49,462 nucleotides of DNA from Methanobacteriota archaeon (GCA_002708695.1 PAOZ01000026.1:1-49462); one strand, 5' to 3'; positions 35,410-44,114 are shown, counted from the stretch's first letter. Translations and numbers: made by a program. The notes: generated by a model from the sequence alone, not told the origin.

Positions 35410-36123
35410 ATGCTTAAACCGGGTGAATTCGATCGTTTTGTTGATGAAAGTGGAATTGAAATCTGGGTCACTCAAATGGGTGGATACATGAATATGAATA
35501 CTGCTTTTATTGATAGAGAAAATGAAATTGTGGCGATTGTTGACCCGTTTGATTCACGTCGTTGGGTTGAAGCTTTAGAGGAAGAAGGCCTACGTCCTAC
35601 CCATCTACTTTACACACATACCCATCGTGATCACGCTGCAGGATTCCCTCAAATGATGCGATTAATTCCTGATTTGGAAGTTTGGGGGCATTCTGAATGT
35701 AATCATCCAGGACTTTTATCATATGTTGTTTTTAGAAAAATCGAATTCACTCATTTTTGGGATCATGCTCCCCAGACTGAAGAGATTTGGACACAAGGAA
35801 ACATTTCACTTACCGTTACTCATTCTCCAGGCCATGCTCCTGGTCATGTTACTTTTCATGGCCATGGTGTGTTTCATGCAGGTGATTTATTGTTCACATA
35901 TGCTTGTGGTAGAGATGATTTGCCTGGCAGCGATCCTCTTGCTTTGTTACATAGTATTGCCTTTGCAAAACATCAATTGATGGATTTACCCCCAGACTGG
36001 CGATTAATTCCTGGACATAGATATGATTGGATTGATGGCACAACACCGGATTGGGTTTCAATCGCTGCTTGCCTAGAGCACAATTATACTCTTAATTCAC
36101 CGAGTTTGCCTCAATTTGAATAA
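35410..36123 (+). CDS. Metallo-beta-lactamase-fold hydrolase (glyoxalase II-like)
   Basis: A 237-residue cytoplasmic protein with the full MBL metal-binding set: 'LLYTHTHRDHAAGFP' (T-H-x-H-x-D-H) near residue 78, His in 'THSPGHAPGHVTFHG' near residue 145, Asp in 'FHAGDLLF' and a C-terminal His in 'LIPGHRYDW'. The short loops and 'SPGHAPGHV' fit glyoxalase II or a general thioester/phosphoester hydrolase; the substrate is unknown. The start at ATG 35410 matches the family's N-terminus and the leaderless promoter; a longer frame from 35353 is unlikely. The stop abuts the stop of the convergent surface-protein gene with no base between them. Confidence 0.85.
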   Translation: MLKPGEFDRFVDESGIEIWVTQMGGYMNMNTAFIDRENEIVAIVDPFDSRRWVEALEEEGLRPTHLLYTHTHRDHAAGFPQMMRLIPDLEVWGHSECNHPGLLSYVVFRKIEFTHFWDHAPQTEEIWTQGNISLTVTHSPGHAPGHVTFHGHGVFHAGDLLFTYACGRDDLPGSDPLALLHSIAFAKHQLMDLPPDWRLIPGHRYDWIDGTTPDWVSIAACLEHNYTLNSPSLPQFE

Positions 36124-39100
36124 TCAAAGATCTTCTAACGAAGGAATTGATGCTAATGCTTCAGCAGCCTCTTTTTCTTGATGTACTTGCCATTGTGGTT
36201 TTTCGACCCATCCTAATTCTTTAGCCTTCTCAAAATCTCCTTGTTGGGCATAATATTCTGCCCATGCCGATCTTCTTTCTTCTTCTTCACTGAATGCTTC
36301 TTCTTGAACTTGTAATCTCTTTTGTTCACTAACATATCGTCGTTTTGCTGCTTGTCTAGATACCATTGCCATTAGTATCGAAGCCAGTAGAAGTGCAACA
36401 ATTCCTGCGACACCAAGAGTTGCAATTTGAACAAAATTTGTGCCTTCTTGTTGTGATTCTTCATTATTTTCCTCAATTATCGCACATGTTGTTCCGAATT
36501 CAAATTGTTCTGGGTCATACGGACATGCATCACTAAGATCAGAGGTTCCATCGTTATCAGAATCAAGACACCCTAACCTATCTTTCCAAGAAGTACCGGG
36601 TTGAGCTTTACAATCATCTGGCTCAAAAGCATCTTTGGTTGTGTTGTCTCCATATCCATCTTTGTCAAGGTCAATATATTGGGATGGAATTGTTGGAAAA
36701 GCATCTGCATCTAATCCAGATTGATTATCTCCATAACCATCGCCATCAAGATCACTCCATTGAGTTGAATCATTAGGAAAAGCATCGCCATATTGGTCTC
36801 GATGAATAACTTGTGTGGAAGTATTTCCATGAGTATAATTTACTGTAGATGTTATATTGGTATAGCCATAATTATCTCCTACTCCGTCTAAGTCATTGTC
36901 TTCCCATTGTAGAATATCATCTGGGAATGAATCAATACTATCTGCATATCCATCCCCATCTGAATCTGGACATCCTAATATTCCGTTTTCAGTTGATGTA
37001 CCTGGAAAGTTAGGACAATCATCCATATTAGGTCCAATTTGATCAGGGTAACCATCCCCATCCGCATCTGTCCATGCAAATCCATCATCTGGGAATGGAT
37101 CTTCAATGTCTGCGGTCCCATCATTGTCTGAATCTGGGCATCCGCGGACATTTGGTTCACTCAAAGTTCCATATTCTAGAGGACAAACATCAGCATCAGT
37201 ACCATCCGGATTATCTCCATAACCATCTGAATCTGTATCTTTCCATTGAGTTGGGTCTGAGGGATACCAGTCTCCGTTATCTCCACTTGGAACATCACCA
37301 TAACCATCGCCATCAGAATCTATGCATTGCACACCATCATCGATGAAAAGGTCTGGATTTGTACCATTCATGTTTTCACCACATCCATCTCCATCTCTGT
37401 CTGCCCATTGTGTGGAGTCATCTGGAAAAGCATCGAATGAATCTGCATATCCATCCCCGTCTCTATCTGGACAACCAAAATGTTCCAAATCTTCCATCAT
37501 TTCAGTTGTAGAATTGTAGACAGATGCCCATAAACTAGTACCATATTGTCCACATTTATCAGCTTGGAACCCACTAGCATTATCTCCATAACCATCTCCA
37601 TCTGCATCCAACCATTGACTTGGTTCATTGGGAAAAGCATCTGCGATTCCAGTTGGTGATGCAGGGAATTCAGATGTTGGGTCTGACCAACCATCACCAT
37701 CTGAATCTGGACATCCTAAACGATCCCAGATTGATTTTCCAGGAACTCCCAAACATCCATCAGAATTGGATAAAAATGGTTGGTCACCTACCCAGTCTTC
37801 ATCGTCATCTGACCAATGTTCTGGATCAAGAGGAAAAATATCTACATCTGCAATTTGAATAGGTGTCATTGTGGTTATCAATTGCCCTGGCCATGATGAC
37901 GGACGGGTATTATAGGCAGATCCATGATTTGGATTGTAGTAATTATCTCCGTATCCGTCACCATCAGAATCATTCCATTGAGTTGGGTTTTGAGGGAGAT
38001 AATCTACCGCTCCATAGGCAGGAGGACTCCTTGTATCTGCTATATTATCTGGATATCCATCACCATCTTCATCTGCCCATTGATAGAAATCAGCAGGATA
38101 ATCATCTCCTGCATCTGACCATCCATCCCCATCAGAGTCTACACATCCAAACACATCTTGTGTGGATGTTCCTGAAGTATTTACACACCCGTCAGGTTCA
38201 TTCCCACTTGGATTATCTCCATATCCGTCTCCGTCAGTATCATCCCATTGAGTTCCATCTTCAGGAAATGCATCATCTGGATTTAGTACGCCATCTCCAT
38301 CGATATCAGGATCTACTATCCAGTGGAATATTCCTTCGTCATTTCTGCCGTGAGCTGAAATAATATAGTTTCCATCTGGGTGCCAGTCTATCCCGTTAAT
38401 CTGTCCACAATTATTGCCTCCTCCACTACTGGTACAACCTCCAGGGCGAGGAGCACTCAAAGTGTCTAATTTAGTTCCAGTTCTTGCATCAAAAATATGT
38501 ATTGAAGCACCATCTGATCGGTAGTAAGAATGGCTGAATGCAATTTGGGATGAATCAGGAGACCAAGCAGTATCAAGACAAGATGTTGAGGTTGTATAAG
38601 AGAAAATTTGGGTTCCATTTAGGGCATGATATACACGTGCTCTTGCATTGCTTCCGCCCCATCCTTCACAAATAGAGACCATATTGCCATCGGGTGACCA
38701 TGCAACGGCATTCAAGTAACTAAAATTTGGAGTAACTGTGCGGAATAATGTTTGATTTTTTGCATAATAAATGTAGAAATTGTCATTCCCTCCAATTAAC
38801 AGAAATTCACCATCTGGACTAAAATCCACTGAATAGAAATAATCGGATGATCCAGGACTAAAATCTGCAATCTCTACTCCAGTTGTTGAGTTGAAAATCT
38901 GAACTTGACCATTCCCGTTATTTCCATCTTGGTATCCTACAGCTACAATCATTGTTCCATCTGGTGAGAATTCAATTTCTCCAGCATCTTCCCCATCAGT
39001 ATCTACAGTAAAGTCAAGACTTCCATTATACGTATGGTATACTCGAACTTTTTCATCGTCTGTGTGAATCGCGAATCGTTCTCCATCTGGAGACCATGCA

Positions 39101-39543
39101 ATATCTGCAGTCATTACGCCACTTAGTGACACTGTTCTCACGGTATTTCGAGTTGAAGTGTCCATTACTCGCACAATGGTATTGTCTTGCCCCCAGCCAC
39201 CATCATCATTCAGTGCTCTGAGATAGTAGGTTCCATTACCTGGCATGAAAAGTACAGCGGCCAAATTATCGTTAGAAGTAATTCGCGCCTCTTCGAGATA
39301 ACCCCCATTTGCCATTACCCACGGGTCATTCAAATCACTGGTCCCATCGCCATCCGCATCCGGACATGCTTGGCGATCAACCGTGCTGTTACCCCATGCG
39401 TTTGGACAGTCATCTAATCCATCCACAACTCCGTCTCCATCTACATCAGTTTGACCAGAAGCGGAGGTAATTGGAACCAAAAGTACTGACAAAATCAGCA
39501 ATGTCCCGAGGATAGCCGCTGACTGATGTCCAAACCGAGCCAT
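36124..39543 (-). CDS. Cell-surface protein with beta-propeller and thrombospondin type 3 calcium repeats
   Basis: An 1139-residue protein in clear sections. First is a signal peptide ('AAILGTLLILSVLLVPITSASG'), then one TSP3-like unit ('DVDGDGVVDGLDDCPNAWGN'). A WD40-type propeller follows at about residues 85-410 ('DIAWSPDGERFAIHTDDEKV', 'VDFSPDGEFLLIGGND', 'VAWSPDGNMVSICEGWGG'). A long TSP3 array runs from about 412 to 1010 with 'D-x-D-G-D-G-Y-x-D' units and 'FPDDSTQW' spacers. A transmembrane helix follows at about 1038-1060 ('LGVAGIVALLLASILMAMV'). The charged cytoplasmic tail contains 'SAWAEYYAQQGDFEKAKELG'. The Asp-rich repeats bind Ca2+ in known TSP3 proteins and would form a rigid stalk in sea water. 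The role could be adhesion, substrate capture or envelope structure. The DNA repeats make many false open frames on the other strand. Confidence 0.88.
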   Translation of the reverse strand: MARFGHQSAAILGTLLILSVLLVPITSASGQTDVDGDGVVDGLDDCPNAWGNSTVDRQACPDADGDGTSDLNDPWVMANGGYLEEARITSNDNLAAVLFMPGNGTYYLRALNDDGGWGQDNTIVRVMDTSTRNTVRTVSLSGVMTADIAWSPDGERFAIHTDDEKVRVYHTYNGSLDFTVDTDGEDAGEIEFSPDGTMIVAVGYQDGNNGNGQVQIFNSTTGVEIADFSPGSSDYFYSVDFSPDGEFLLIGGNDNFYIYYAKNQTLFRTVTPNFSYLNAVAWSPDGNMVSICEGWGGSNARARVYHALNGTQIFSYTTSTSCLDTAWSPDSSQIAFSHSYYRSDGASIHIFDARTGTKLDTLSAPRPGGCTSSGGGNNCGQINGIDWHPDGNYIISAHGRNDEGIFHWIVDPDIDGDGVLNPDDAFPEDGTQWDDTDGDGYGDNPSGNEPDGCVNTSGTSTQDVFGCVDSDGDGWSDAGDDYPADFYQWADEDGDGYPDNIADTRSPPAYGAVDYLPQNPTQWNDSDGDGYGDNYYNPNHGSAYNTRPSSWPGQLITTMTPIQIADVDIFPLDPEHWSDDDEDWVGDQPFLSNSDGCLGVPGKSIWDRLGCPDSDGDGWSDPTSEFPASPTGIADAFPNEPSQWLDADGDGYGDNASGFQADKCGQYGTSLWASVYNSTTEMMEDLEHFGCPDRDGDGYADSFDAFPDDSTQWADRDGDGCGENMNGTNPDLFIDDGVQCIDSDGDGYGDVPSGDNGDWYPSDPTQWKDTDSDGYGDNPDGTDADVCPLEYGTLSEPNVRGCPDSDNDGTADIEDPFPDDGFAWTDADGDGYPDQIGPNMDDCPNFPGTSTENGILGCPDSDGDGYADSIDSFPDDILQWEDNDLDGVGDNYGYTNITSTVNYTHGNTSTQVIHRDQYGDAFPNDSTQWSDLDGDGYGDNQSGLDADAFPTIPSQYIDLDKDGYGDNTTKDAFEPDDCKAQPGTSWKDRLGCLDSDNDGTSDLSDACPYDPEQFEFGTTCAIIEENNEESQQEGTNFVQIATLGVAGIVALLLASILMAMVSRQAAKRRYVSEQKRLQVQEEAFSEEEERRSAWAEYYAQQGDFEKAKELGWVEKPQWQVHQEKEAAEALASIPSLEDL

Positions 39544-39591
39544 GTTATCGGGGGGGTTTCCAAGAATAAACGATTGTGGTCATTTTGCATC

Positions 39592-39599
39592 ATTATAGT
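39592..39599 (-). promoter_or_regulatory. Candidate TATA box for the surface-protein gene
   Basis: On the minus strand ACTATAAT lies about 50 bases before the ATG at 39543, so a start site near 39568 and a short leader are expected. A perfect inverted repeat (39601-39615) touches its upstream edge, where the BRE would be. Confidence 0.4.
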
Positions 39600-39600
39600 C

Positions 39601-39615
39601 CTGAATTGAATTCAG
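39601..39615. promoter_or_regulatory. Perfect inverted repeat, candidate operator
   Basis: CTGAATT-G-AATTCAG is a perfect 7-1-7 inverted repeat in the gap between the divergent surface-protein gene and the winged-helix STAND gene. It is next to the surface gene's TATA-like element and 42 bp before the STAND ATG. A partial echo, TTCAATTCAAT, follows near 39628. It is a natural site for a dimeric winged-helix regulator, possibly the neighbouring gene's product. Confidence 0.45.
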
Positions 39616-39656
39616 TTTTCCGAATCTTTCAATTCAATCGACCGTTTACTAGCGTT

Positions 39657-41216
39657 ATGGAGGTCGAGCCGGATAGGGTGAATGTTCCGGTCGAAGATAG
39701 AATTTTACTTCACCTACTGGAGAACGAAGATCAGGCGGACCGACATACAGTCAATGCATCAGTCACTCGAAATGGTATTGCAGATGCATGTGCATTACAT
39801 CCTCCAAATGTTAGTCGAACAATGCGTAATCTAGACCGAAGAGAATTAGTTTCTGTACTTACAAGAAATGTTCATGGAGATTCAAGAAGGCAAAGAACTT
39901 GGCAACTTACAGAAGATGGACGTTCCGTAGCAAAACAAAGAATGGAGAGACTATCTTCTATTCGCGTATCTATTCGAGATCAAGAAGGAACGATGCTAAC
40001 AGTTAGAGCTGATCAAGCAGCAACGAGAATAGACGCACAAATGACCCTCCTCCAAGTTTTGATGCATGCACAACACGAAGGAGTCCTCCATTATGGAGAT
40101 ATTCGATTTGGCTCAGTGCGTCCATCATCAAAAACACCCTCATCAATTACACTGCTAAAAGGTGCACACTCTACATACCATGTTCGACCTCCAAGTATTC
40201 GTCGAATTCATGGCAGAGAATCTGAGTTGAAATCACTTGATAAGTGGTTTGAGGGAAAAGCACCTGGAATGTTAGTTCATGGTATTGCAGGTACTGGAAA
40301 AACCACTTTAATCTCTCATTGGACACAATCTCTACTTGATCGAATGCCAAGTCTAAGATTGATGTTCTATCCTTGTCATCCTTGGGATTCTCCTTTGGGA
40401 TTATCAATTAGTCTTCTTCATCGTTTGGGTGTTGAATCTAGACCAGAAGGCCGTTGGGACCCACATGATCTTCTTGACACACTTCCTAAATCGCCGGGTG
40501 CATCTTTTGATATTGATTTATTTCGTCGTCGTTTGATTGAATATTTGACAGACCCAATGGCATTGCGTGAACGCATATTTACTAATCATGAAGGAACATC
40601 AGATGTCCCACCATATATTTTGTTGGTCATTGATGATGCACATCATTTAGCAGAATCTGGTCAACATTTGTTTGGGGCATTACTACAAGTTGCGGAAGTA
40701 ACGCCTTTGCGTTTGCTTTTTGTTTCACGAACTACTATGTCATTTTATGATCGTAGAGATGTATTAACTAGAGGCAAGATGGAAGAACTCCAAGTATCAG
40801 GTCTAAGCGTTGAAGTTGTTCGTGATTGGTTGGATCGGATTAATGCTCCTGAAGGAGCAGACGCGGATTCTATCCATCGTCTAACTGGAGGACATCCTCT
40901 AGCATTGGAATTGTTAGAGATTTATGGGAAAGTAGTACACGAAGATTGGCTTCGCTTTTTGGATGAAGAAATCTTGGATGTATTGCCTAAAGAAGAACGA
41001 ACCATTCTCAATATTTTAGCAAGCGTTGATCGCCCCATTTCTTGGAATGAATTGGGCAAAGCTGCAGGTGTAGAATCCTCACCTCCATCTGCATTAATTG
41101 AATCAGGATTGATTGTAGAACTAGATGATGGAATGTGGCTACATGATGCTATGAGAGAGAGATTAAGACGAGATATTGGAGCCATGAATAAGGCCACTGA
41201 ACGAATTAATGAATGA
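39657..41216 (+). CDS. Winged-helix STAND-type ATPase, probable transcription regulator
   Basis: A 519-residue protein. The N-terminal ~100 residues form a MarR/winged-helix domain ('ADACALHPPNVSRTMRNLDR', 'HGDSRRQRTWQLTEDGRSVA'). After a linker with a conserved-looking 'RIHGRESELKSLDKWFEGK' comes a P-loop NTPase: Walker A 'HGIAGTGKTTLISH' near residue 208, Walker B 'LLVIDDAHHLAE' near residue 321 and sensor-like 'RLLFVSRTTMSF'. 'RLTGGHPLALELLEIYGK' is the 'GxP' motif of STAND ATPases (MalT, NB-ARC relatives). The C-terminus has a second winged-helix-like part. STAND proteins act as signal-gated switches. I chose ATG 39657; a GTG at 39576 would overlap the promoter region. It converges with trxA with a single base between stops. 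Confidence 0.8.
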   Translation: MEVEPDRVNVPVEDRILLHLLENEDQADRHTVNASVTRNGIADACALHPPNVSRTMRNLDRRELVSVLTRNVHGDSRRQRTWQLTEDGRSVAKQRMERLSSIRVSIRDQEGTMLTVRADQAATRIDAQMTLLQVLMHAQHEGVLHYGDIRFGSVRPSSKTPSSITLLKGAHSTYHVRPPSIRRIHGRESELKSLDKWFEGKAPGMLVHGIAGTGKTTLISHWTQSLLDRMPSLRLMFYPCHPWDSPLGLSISLLHRLGVESRPEGRWDPHDLLDTLPKSPGASFDIDLFRRRLIEYLTDPMALRERIFTNHEGTSDVPPYILLVIDDAHHLAESGQHLFGALLQVAEVTPLRLLFVSRTTMSFYDRRDVLTRGKMEELQVSGLSVEVVRDWLDRINAPEGADADSIHRLTGGHPLALELLEIYGKVVHEDWLRFLDEEILDVLPKEERTILNILASVDRPISWNELGKAAGVESSPPSALIESGLIVELDDGMWLHDAMRERLRRDIGAMNKATERINE

Positions 41217-41217
41217 T

Positions 41218-41535
41218 TTAATTCATGTGTCGATTTAACCAATCATCCATTCCAGCTTTTGGCAGCGCACCTGTTTGGTTGTCTATTGGTTCTCCATTAC
41301 GGAAGAGAAGTAGGTAAGGAATCCCTCTGACTCCGAATCGGCCAGAAACAGCAGGGTGATTGTCAACATTTACTTTTGCGATTGTAATGTCTCTTTCTTC
41401 TGCAATTGAATTAAGAACAGGAGCAATTGCCTTGCAAGGGCCGCACCATGGTGCCCAAAAATCCACCAATACCCATTCAGCACTCTTAGTAACAACATCA
41501 AAATCGGAATCTCCGGCATCTACAATCTGTCCCAT
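41218..41535 (-). CDS. trxA: Thioredoxin
   Basis: A 105-residue classical thioredoxin, with active site Cys31-Gly-Pro-Cys34 in 'VLVDFWAPWCGPCKAIAPVL'. The cis-Pro is in 'FGVRGIPYLLLFRNGEP', and the C-terminal 'GALPKAGMDDWLNRHMN' fits the fold. It reduces protein disulfides in the cytoplasm; a thioredoxin reductase is not in this window. A GGTGAT Shine-Dalgarno site lies three bases before the ATG. It is divergent from the ribulose-phosphate epimerase gene. Confidence 0.96.
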   Translation of the reverse strand: MGQIVDAGDSDFDVVTKSAEWVLVDFWAPWCGPCKAIAPVLNSIAEERDITIAKVNVDNHPAVSGRFGVRGIPYLLLFRNGEPIDNQTGALPKAGMDDWLNRHMN

Positions 41536-41647
41536 GGTATCACCTGTATTGTCCGTATTTCTTACATGCCTATCAATATATGGCCAGTACCATAAACAGA
41601 TTTCGCGTAAGGGAGATGTACTTCTTTATCTTCGGAGGCACGTAAAT

Positions 41648-42328
41648 ATGCGAATTACTCCAAGTATTCTTACTGCCGATTTCACTCGTCTAGGGGACAC
41701 AATTGATTCTGCAATTTCCGCAGGAATTGATTGGATACATCTTGATGTAATGGATGGTAATTGGGTTGTAAATAAAACAATCACATTTGGGCCTGCTTTA
41801 ATTCGAAGTATTCGTGAACATTTGGGTCCAGACATTTTCTTAGATTGCCATCTAATGGTTACTAATGCTGAAGAAACATGGAGACAATATGTGGATGCAG
41901 GAGTAAATTTGGTAATAGCGCACATCGAAGCAATTGAAAATCCAAATACTCTAATTTCAGATTTACATTCGGCTGGAGTTCAAGCAGGATTAGTGTTGAA
42001 TCCGTCTACCGATCCAGCACTCGTCCTTCCTTATTTATCTGATTTAGATTTAGTTCTGGTAATGTCGGTTATACCTGGGAAAGGAGGTCAATCATTTATG
42101 CCTGAAGTGGAAGAAAAGGTCAAAACTTTTCGTTCAGCTATTGATGAGCAGATAAATTCGGGTGGAAGAAATACATTATTGATGATTGATGGAGGAATAA
42201 AATCACATAATGCAAAATTAGTTGCTGATTGGGGGATTGACATTGCTGTTGTAGGTAGTGGACTAATTAATTCAAAAGGTACAATTTCGGAAAATTTAGA
42301 TGAAATCCGTTCTTCTATAAACGATTGA
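41648..42328 (+). CDS. rpe: Ribulose-phosphate 3-epimerase
   Basis: A 226-residue TIM-barrel enzyme interconverting ribulose-5-phosphate and xylulose-5-phosphate. Family blocks: 'ITPSILTADFTRLGDTI' at the N-terminus, 'DWIHLDVMDGNWVVNKTITFGP' with metal-binding His and Asp, 'LDCHLMVTNAE', 'VLVMSVIPGKGGQSFMPEV' and 'LLMIDGGIKSHNAKL' with phosphate-binding Gly residues. The start is ATG 41648 with GGAGG upstream; the longer open frame from 41360 is antisense to trxA and not real. The enzyme is rare in archaea, which often use the ribulose monophosphate pathway, so it hints at a non-oxidative pentose phosphate route. Confidence 0.95.
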   Translation: MRITPSILTADFTRLGDTIDSAISAGIDWIHLDVMDGNWVVNKTITFGPALIRSIREHLGPDIFLDCHLMVTNAEETWRQYVDAGVNLVIAHIEAIENPNTLISDLHSAGVQAGLVLNPSTDPALVLPYLSDLDLVLVMSVIPGKGGQSFMPEVEEKVKTFRSAIDEQINSGGRNTLLMIDGGIKSHNAKLVADWGIDIAVVGSGLINSKGTISENLDEIRSSIND

Positions 42329-42391
42329 ATTTTCTTTAAAATTTATTGGGAAATTACGAGCATTGAAATTGAAGAACATCAAGGGGATGCC

Positions 42392-42715
42392 ATGGTATCC
42401 ACTGATTGGGTTACATCACAAGTTTTGGAAGTGTTTCCGGATGCAGACGTTGAGGTAGTTGATCTAAATGGTACAGGAGATCATTTTCACGTTCGCGTAA
42501 TTTCTATTTCATTTGATGGGATGAGGCCATTACAACGTCAAAAACCTATTTTGAATCATTTCAAACCACACATCTCCTCTGGCGATGTTCATGCTTTAGA
42601 TCTAAAATGTATGACACCAGATCAAGCAGCACAAGCAGGAGATACCACCTTCCACCCCCATGGAGACGAAAGTCCTTTTTTTGGAGTTCACATCCGCAGA
42701 CCTGAGAAGAAGTGA
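42392..42715 (+). CDS. BolA-family protein
   Basis: A 107-residue protein with the BolA fold signature 'LNGTGDHFHVRVISISFDGMRPLQRQKPILNHFKPHI', followed by 'GDVHALDLKCMTPDQAA'. The conserved His in 'DHFHVRV' and the later His in 'VHALDLKCMTP' are the usual [2Fe-2S] ligands when BolA pairs with a monothiol glutaredoxin. A CGFS glutaredoxin gene starts only 4 bp after this stop, so a BolA-Grx complex in iron-sulfur trafficking or iron sensing is very likely. The C-terminal extension 'TFHPHGDESPFFGVHIRRPEKK' is longer than usual and adds another His. The ATG at 42392 is used. Confidence 0.9.
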   Translation: MVSTDWVTSQVLEVFPDADVEVVDLNGTGDHFHVRVISISFDGMRPLQRQKPILNHFKPHISSGDVHALDLKCMTPDQAAQAGDTTFHPHGDESPFFGVHIRRPEKK

Positions 42716-42719
42716 AATT

Positions 42720-43082
42720 ATGAGTGAATTTAATTGGACCCCCGATGAATTGCAAGCAATTGTTGATGAACATCTCCTTGTTTTGTTTATGAAAGGAACA
42801 CCGGAAGCCCCACAGTGTGGTTTTTCCAATCGTGCAGCCCAAGTTTTGAACCAATTATCTCATCCATATGCCTCTGTGAATATACTCACAGATCGTATGG
42901 CAATTCCAGCGGTTTGCCAGTGGTCAGATTTTCCTACTATGCCTCAAGTTTTTGTTGGTGGAGAACTTATTGGTGGCTCAGACATTGCTCTTGAGATGTT
43001 ACAGAGTGGTGAATTAAAATCAATGTTAGTCGAGGCACGTGAAGCACGTGGTATGCCTGGAGAATGGGATACTGAATCTTGA
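42720..43082 (+). CDS. Monothiol (CGFS) glutaredoxin
   Basis: A 120-residue Grx4/Grx5-type protein. The active motif 'TPEAPQCGFSNRAAQVL' has Cys33 in CGFS; 'WSDFPTMPQVFVGGELIGGSDIALEM' is the glutathione-binding and cis-Pro region. Such proteins ligate a [2Fe-2S] cluster as a homodimer or with BolA and transfer clusters rather than reduce disulfides. The start is ATG 42720, four bases after the bolA stop; the longer frame from 42660 lies inside bolA. Family members use glutathione as cluster ligand, which many archaea lack, so the thiol used here is an open question. Confidence 0.93.
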   Translation: MSEFNWTPDELQAIVDEHLLVLFMKGTPEAPQCGFSNRAAQVLNQLSHPYASVNILTDRMAIPAVCQWSDFPTMPQVFVGGELIGGSDIALEMLQSGELKSMLVEAREARGMPGEWDTES

Positions 43083-43094
43083 TTGGCGATAACT

Positions 43095-44114
43095 ATGCCC
43101 TCGGTCCTTTGGATCACACATCGTGACCTTTCTGTTGATTTAACAAAAACATCAAGATGGGGGATTGCAAGAGAATTAGAAAAAAGAGGGCACTCAATTA
43201 GTTGGATGTCCCCCACAGAATCGCTGGGGTATTTTGCACATCGTTCTACACGTCTAGGATTTGGTCATTTGACATTCGTTCGAAGTATTCGTAAAATAAT
43301 GCCCACAATTACATCCCCTGATTTTGCTATTGTTGAATGGACTGCGGTTGAAGGAGCATATCGAGAACTAAACAGCCGTTCGATTCCTTGGATAATAATG
43401 GATAGAAGTCCCCCAACGAGTAGAGGAATTGCTGCTATGATTCAACAAAGTCAATATCAAAAAGCTTGGAATATAGCCAGAAGATATTCGATTGGAGCAG
43501 CAGTAAAATCAAAATTTCATATTAATTCATCAGACTCAATTCCTTATGTTATTGTTCCTAGTGGTGTTGATTGTTCAAGTTTTGTTCATCCACGATCTGT
43601 CAGAGAAGAACCAGTCTTACTTTATGTCGGTTCAATATCTAAAGTTAGAGAATTAGAAAGATTAGTTAAAATGGGACTCCAAGTTAGATTTGTTGGTTCA
43701 GGTGATGCAGTAAATCAACTAAATTCACTTGGTGTACAAGTGGAAAATCCTTGTTCTGCTGAAGAAGTTCCTTTTGTATTATCAGAAGGAGATATTGGAT
43801 TGTTACATTTACCAAATAGGATAGAATGGAAAGGTGCCTCTCCATTGAAAGTTAGTGAGTATGCAGCAGCAGGAATGTGTGTCATTAGTTCAGATGTCGC
43901 TGGACTTTCAGAATTTAGTGATGAAGAATGGCTTACTTTAGTTCCTCTTGGAGATGATTCATCCTTTTTTTCTGCTACGATAGATTTCATCGATTTAGGA
44001 ATGGATGAAATTTGTAGAAGAGGAAAATTAGCAAGAGAATGGGCGATTAAAAATCGAGATTGGTCCGTTTGTATAAATGATTTAGAGAAATTTATCGTTA
44101 ATTCACTCAATTAA
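43095..44114 (+). CDS. GT4-like glycosyltransferase
   Basis: A 339-residue protein with a GT-B layout. The N-terminal half starts 'SVLWITHRDLSVDLTKTSRWG' and contains 'FAIVEWTAVEGAYREL'. The C-terminal half has 'VPSGVDCSSF', 'VLLYVGSISKVRELERLV', 'GDIGLLHLPNRIEWKGASPLKVSEYAAAGMCVISSD', the E-x(7)-E-like donor-binding region of family GT4. The retaining donor is probably a nucleotide sugar, and the acceptor is unknown. ATG 43095 is chosen; a TTG at 43083 overlaps the glutaredoxin stop. It is likely part of glycan assembly with the two following transferases. It ends overlapping the convergent transferase by 8 bp. Confidence 0.8.
   Translation: MPSVLWITHRDLSVDLTKTSRWGIARELEKRGHSISWMSPTESLGYFAHRSTRLGFGHLTFVRSIRKIMPTITSPDFAIVEWTAVEGAYRELNSRSIPWIIMDRSPPTSRGIAAMIQQSQYQKAWNIARRYSIGAAVKSKFHINSSDSIPYVIVPSGVDCSSFVHPRSVREEPVLLYVGSISKVRELERLVKMGLQVRFVGSGDAVNQLNSLGVQVENPCSAEEVPFVLSEGDIGLLHLPNRIEWKGASPLKVSEYAAAGMCVISSDVAGLSEFSDEEWLTLVPLGDDSSFFSATIDFIDLGMDEICRRGKLAREWAIKNRDWSVCINDLEKFIVNSLN

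Noticed and set aside
37863-38363. 166-codon plus-strand open frame rich in His, Leu and Gln
   Set aside because: It arises from the opposite strand of the Asp-rich repeat codons of the surface protein; low complexity and no motif.
41360-41647. N-terminal extension of ribulose-phosphate epimerase
   Set aside because: It lies antisense to trxA and across its promoter. The family N-terminus begins exactly at ATG 41648, after a Shine-Dalgarno site.
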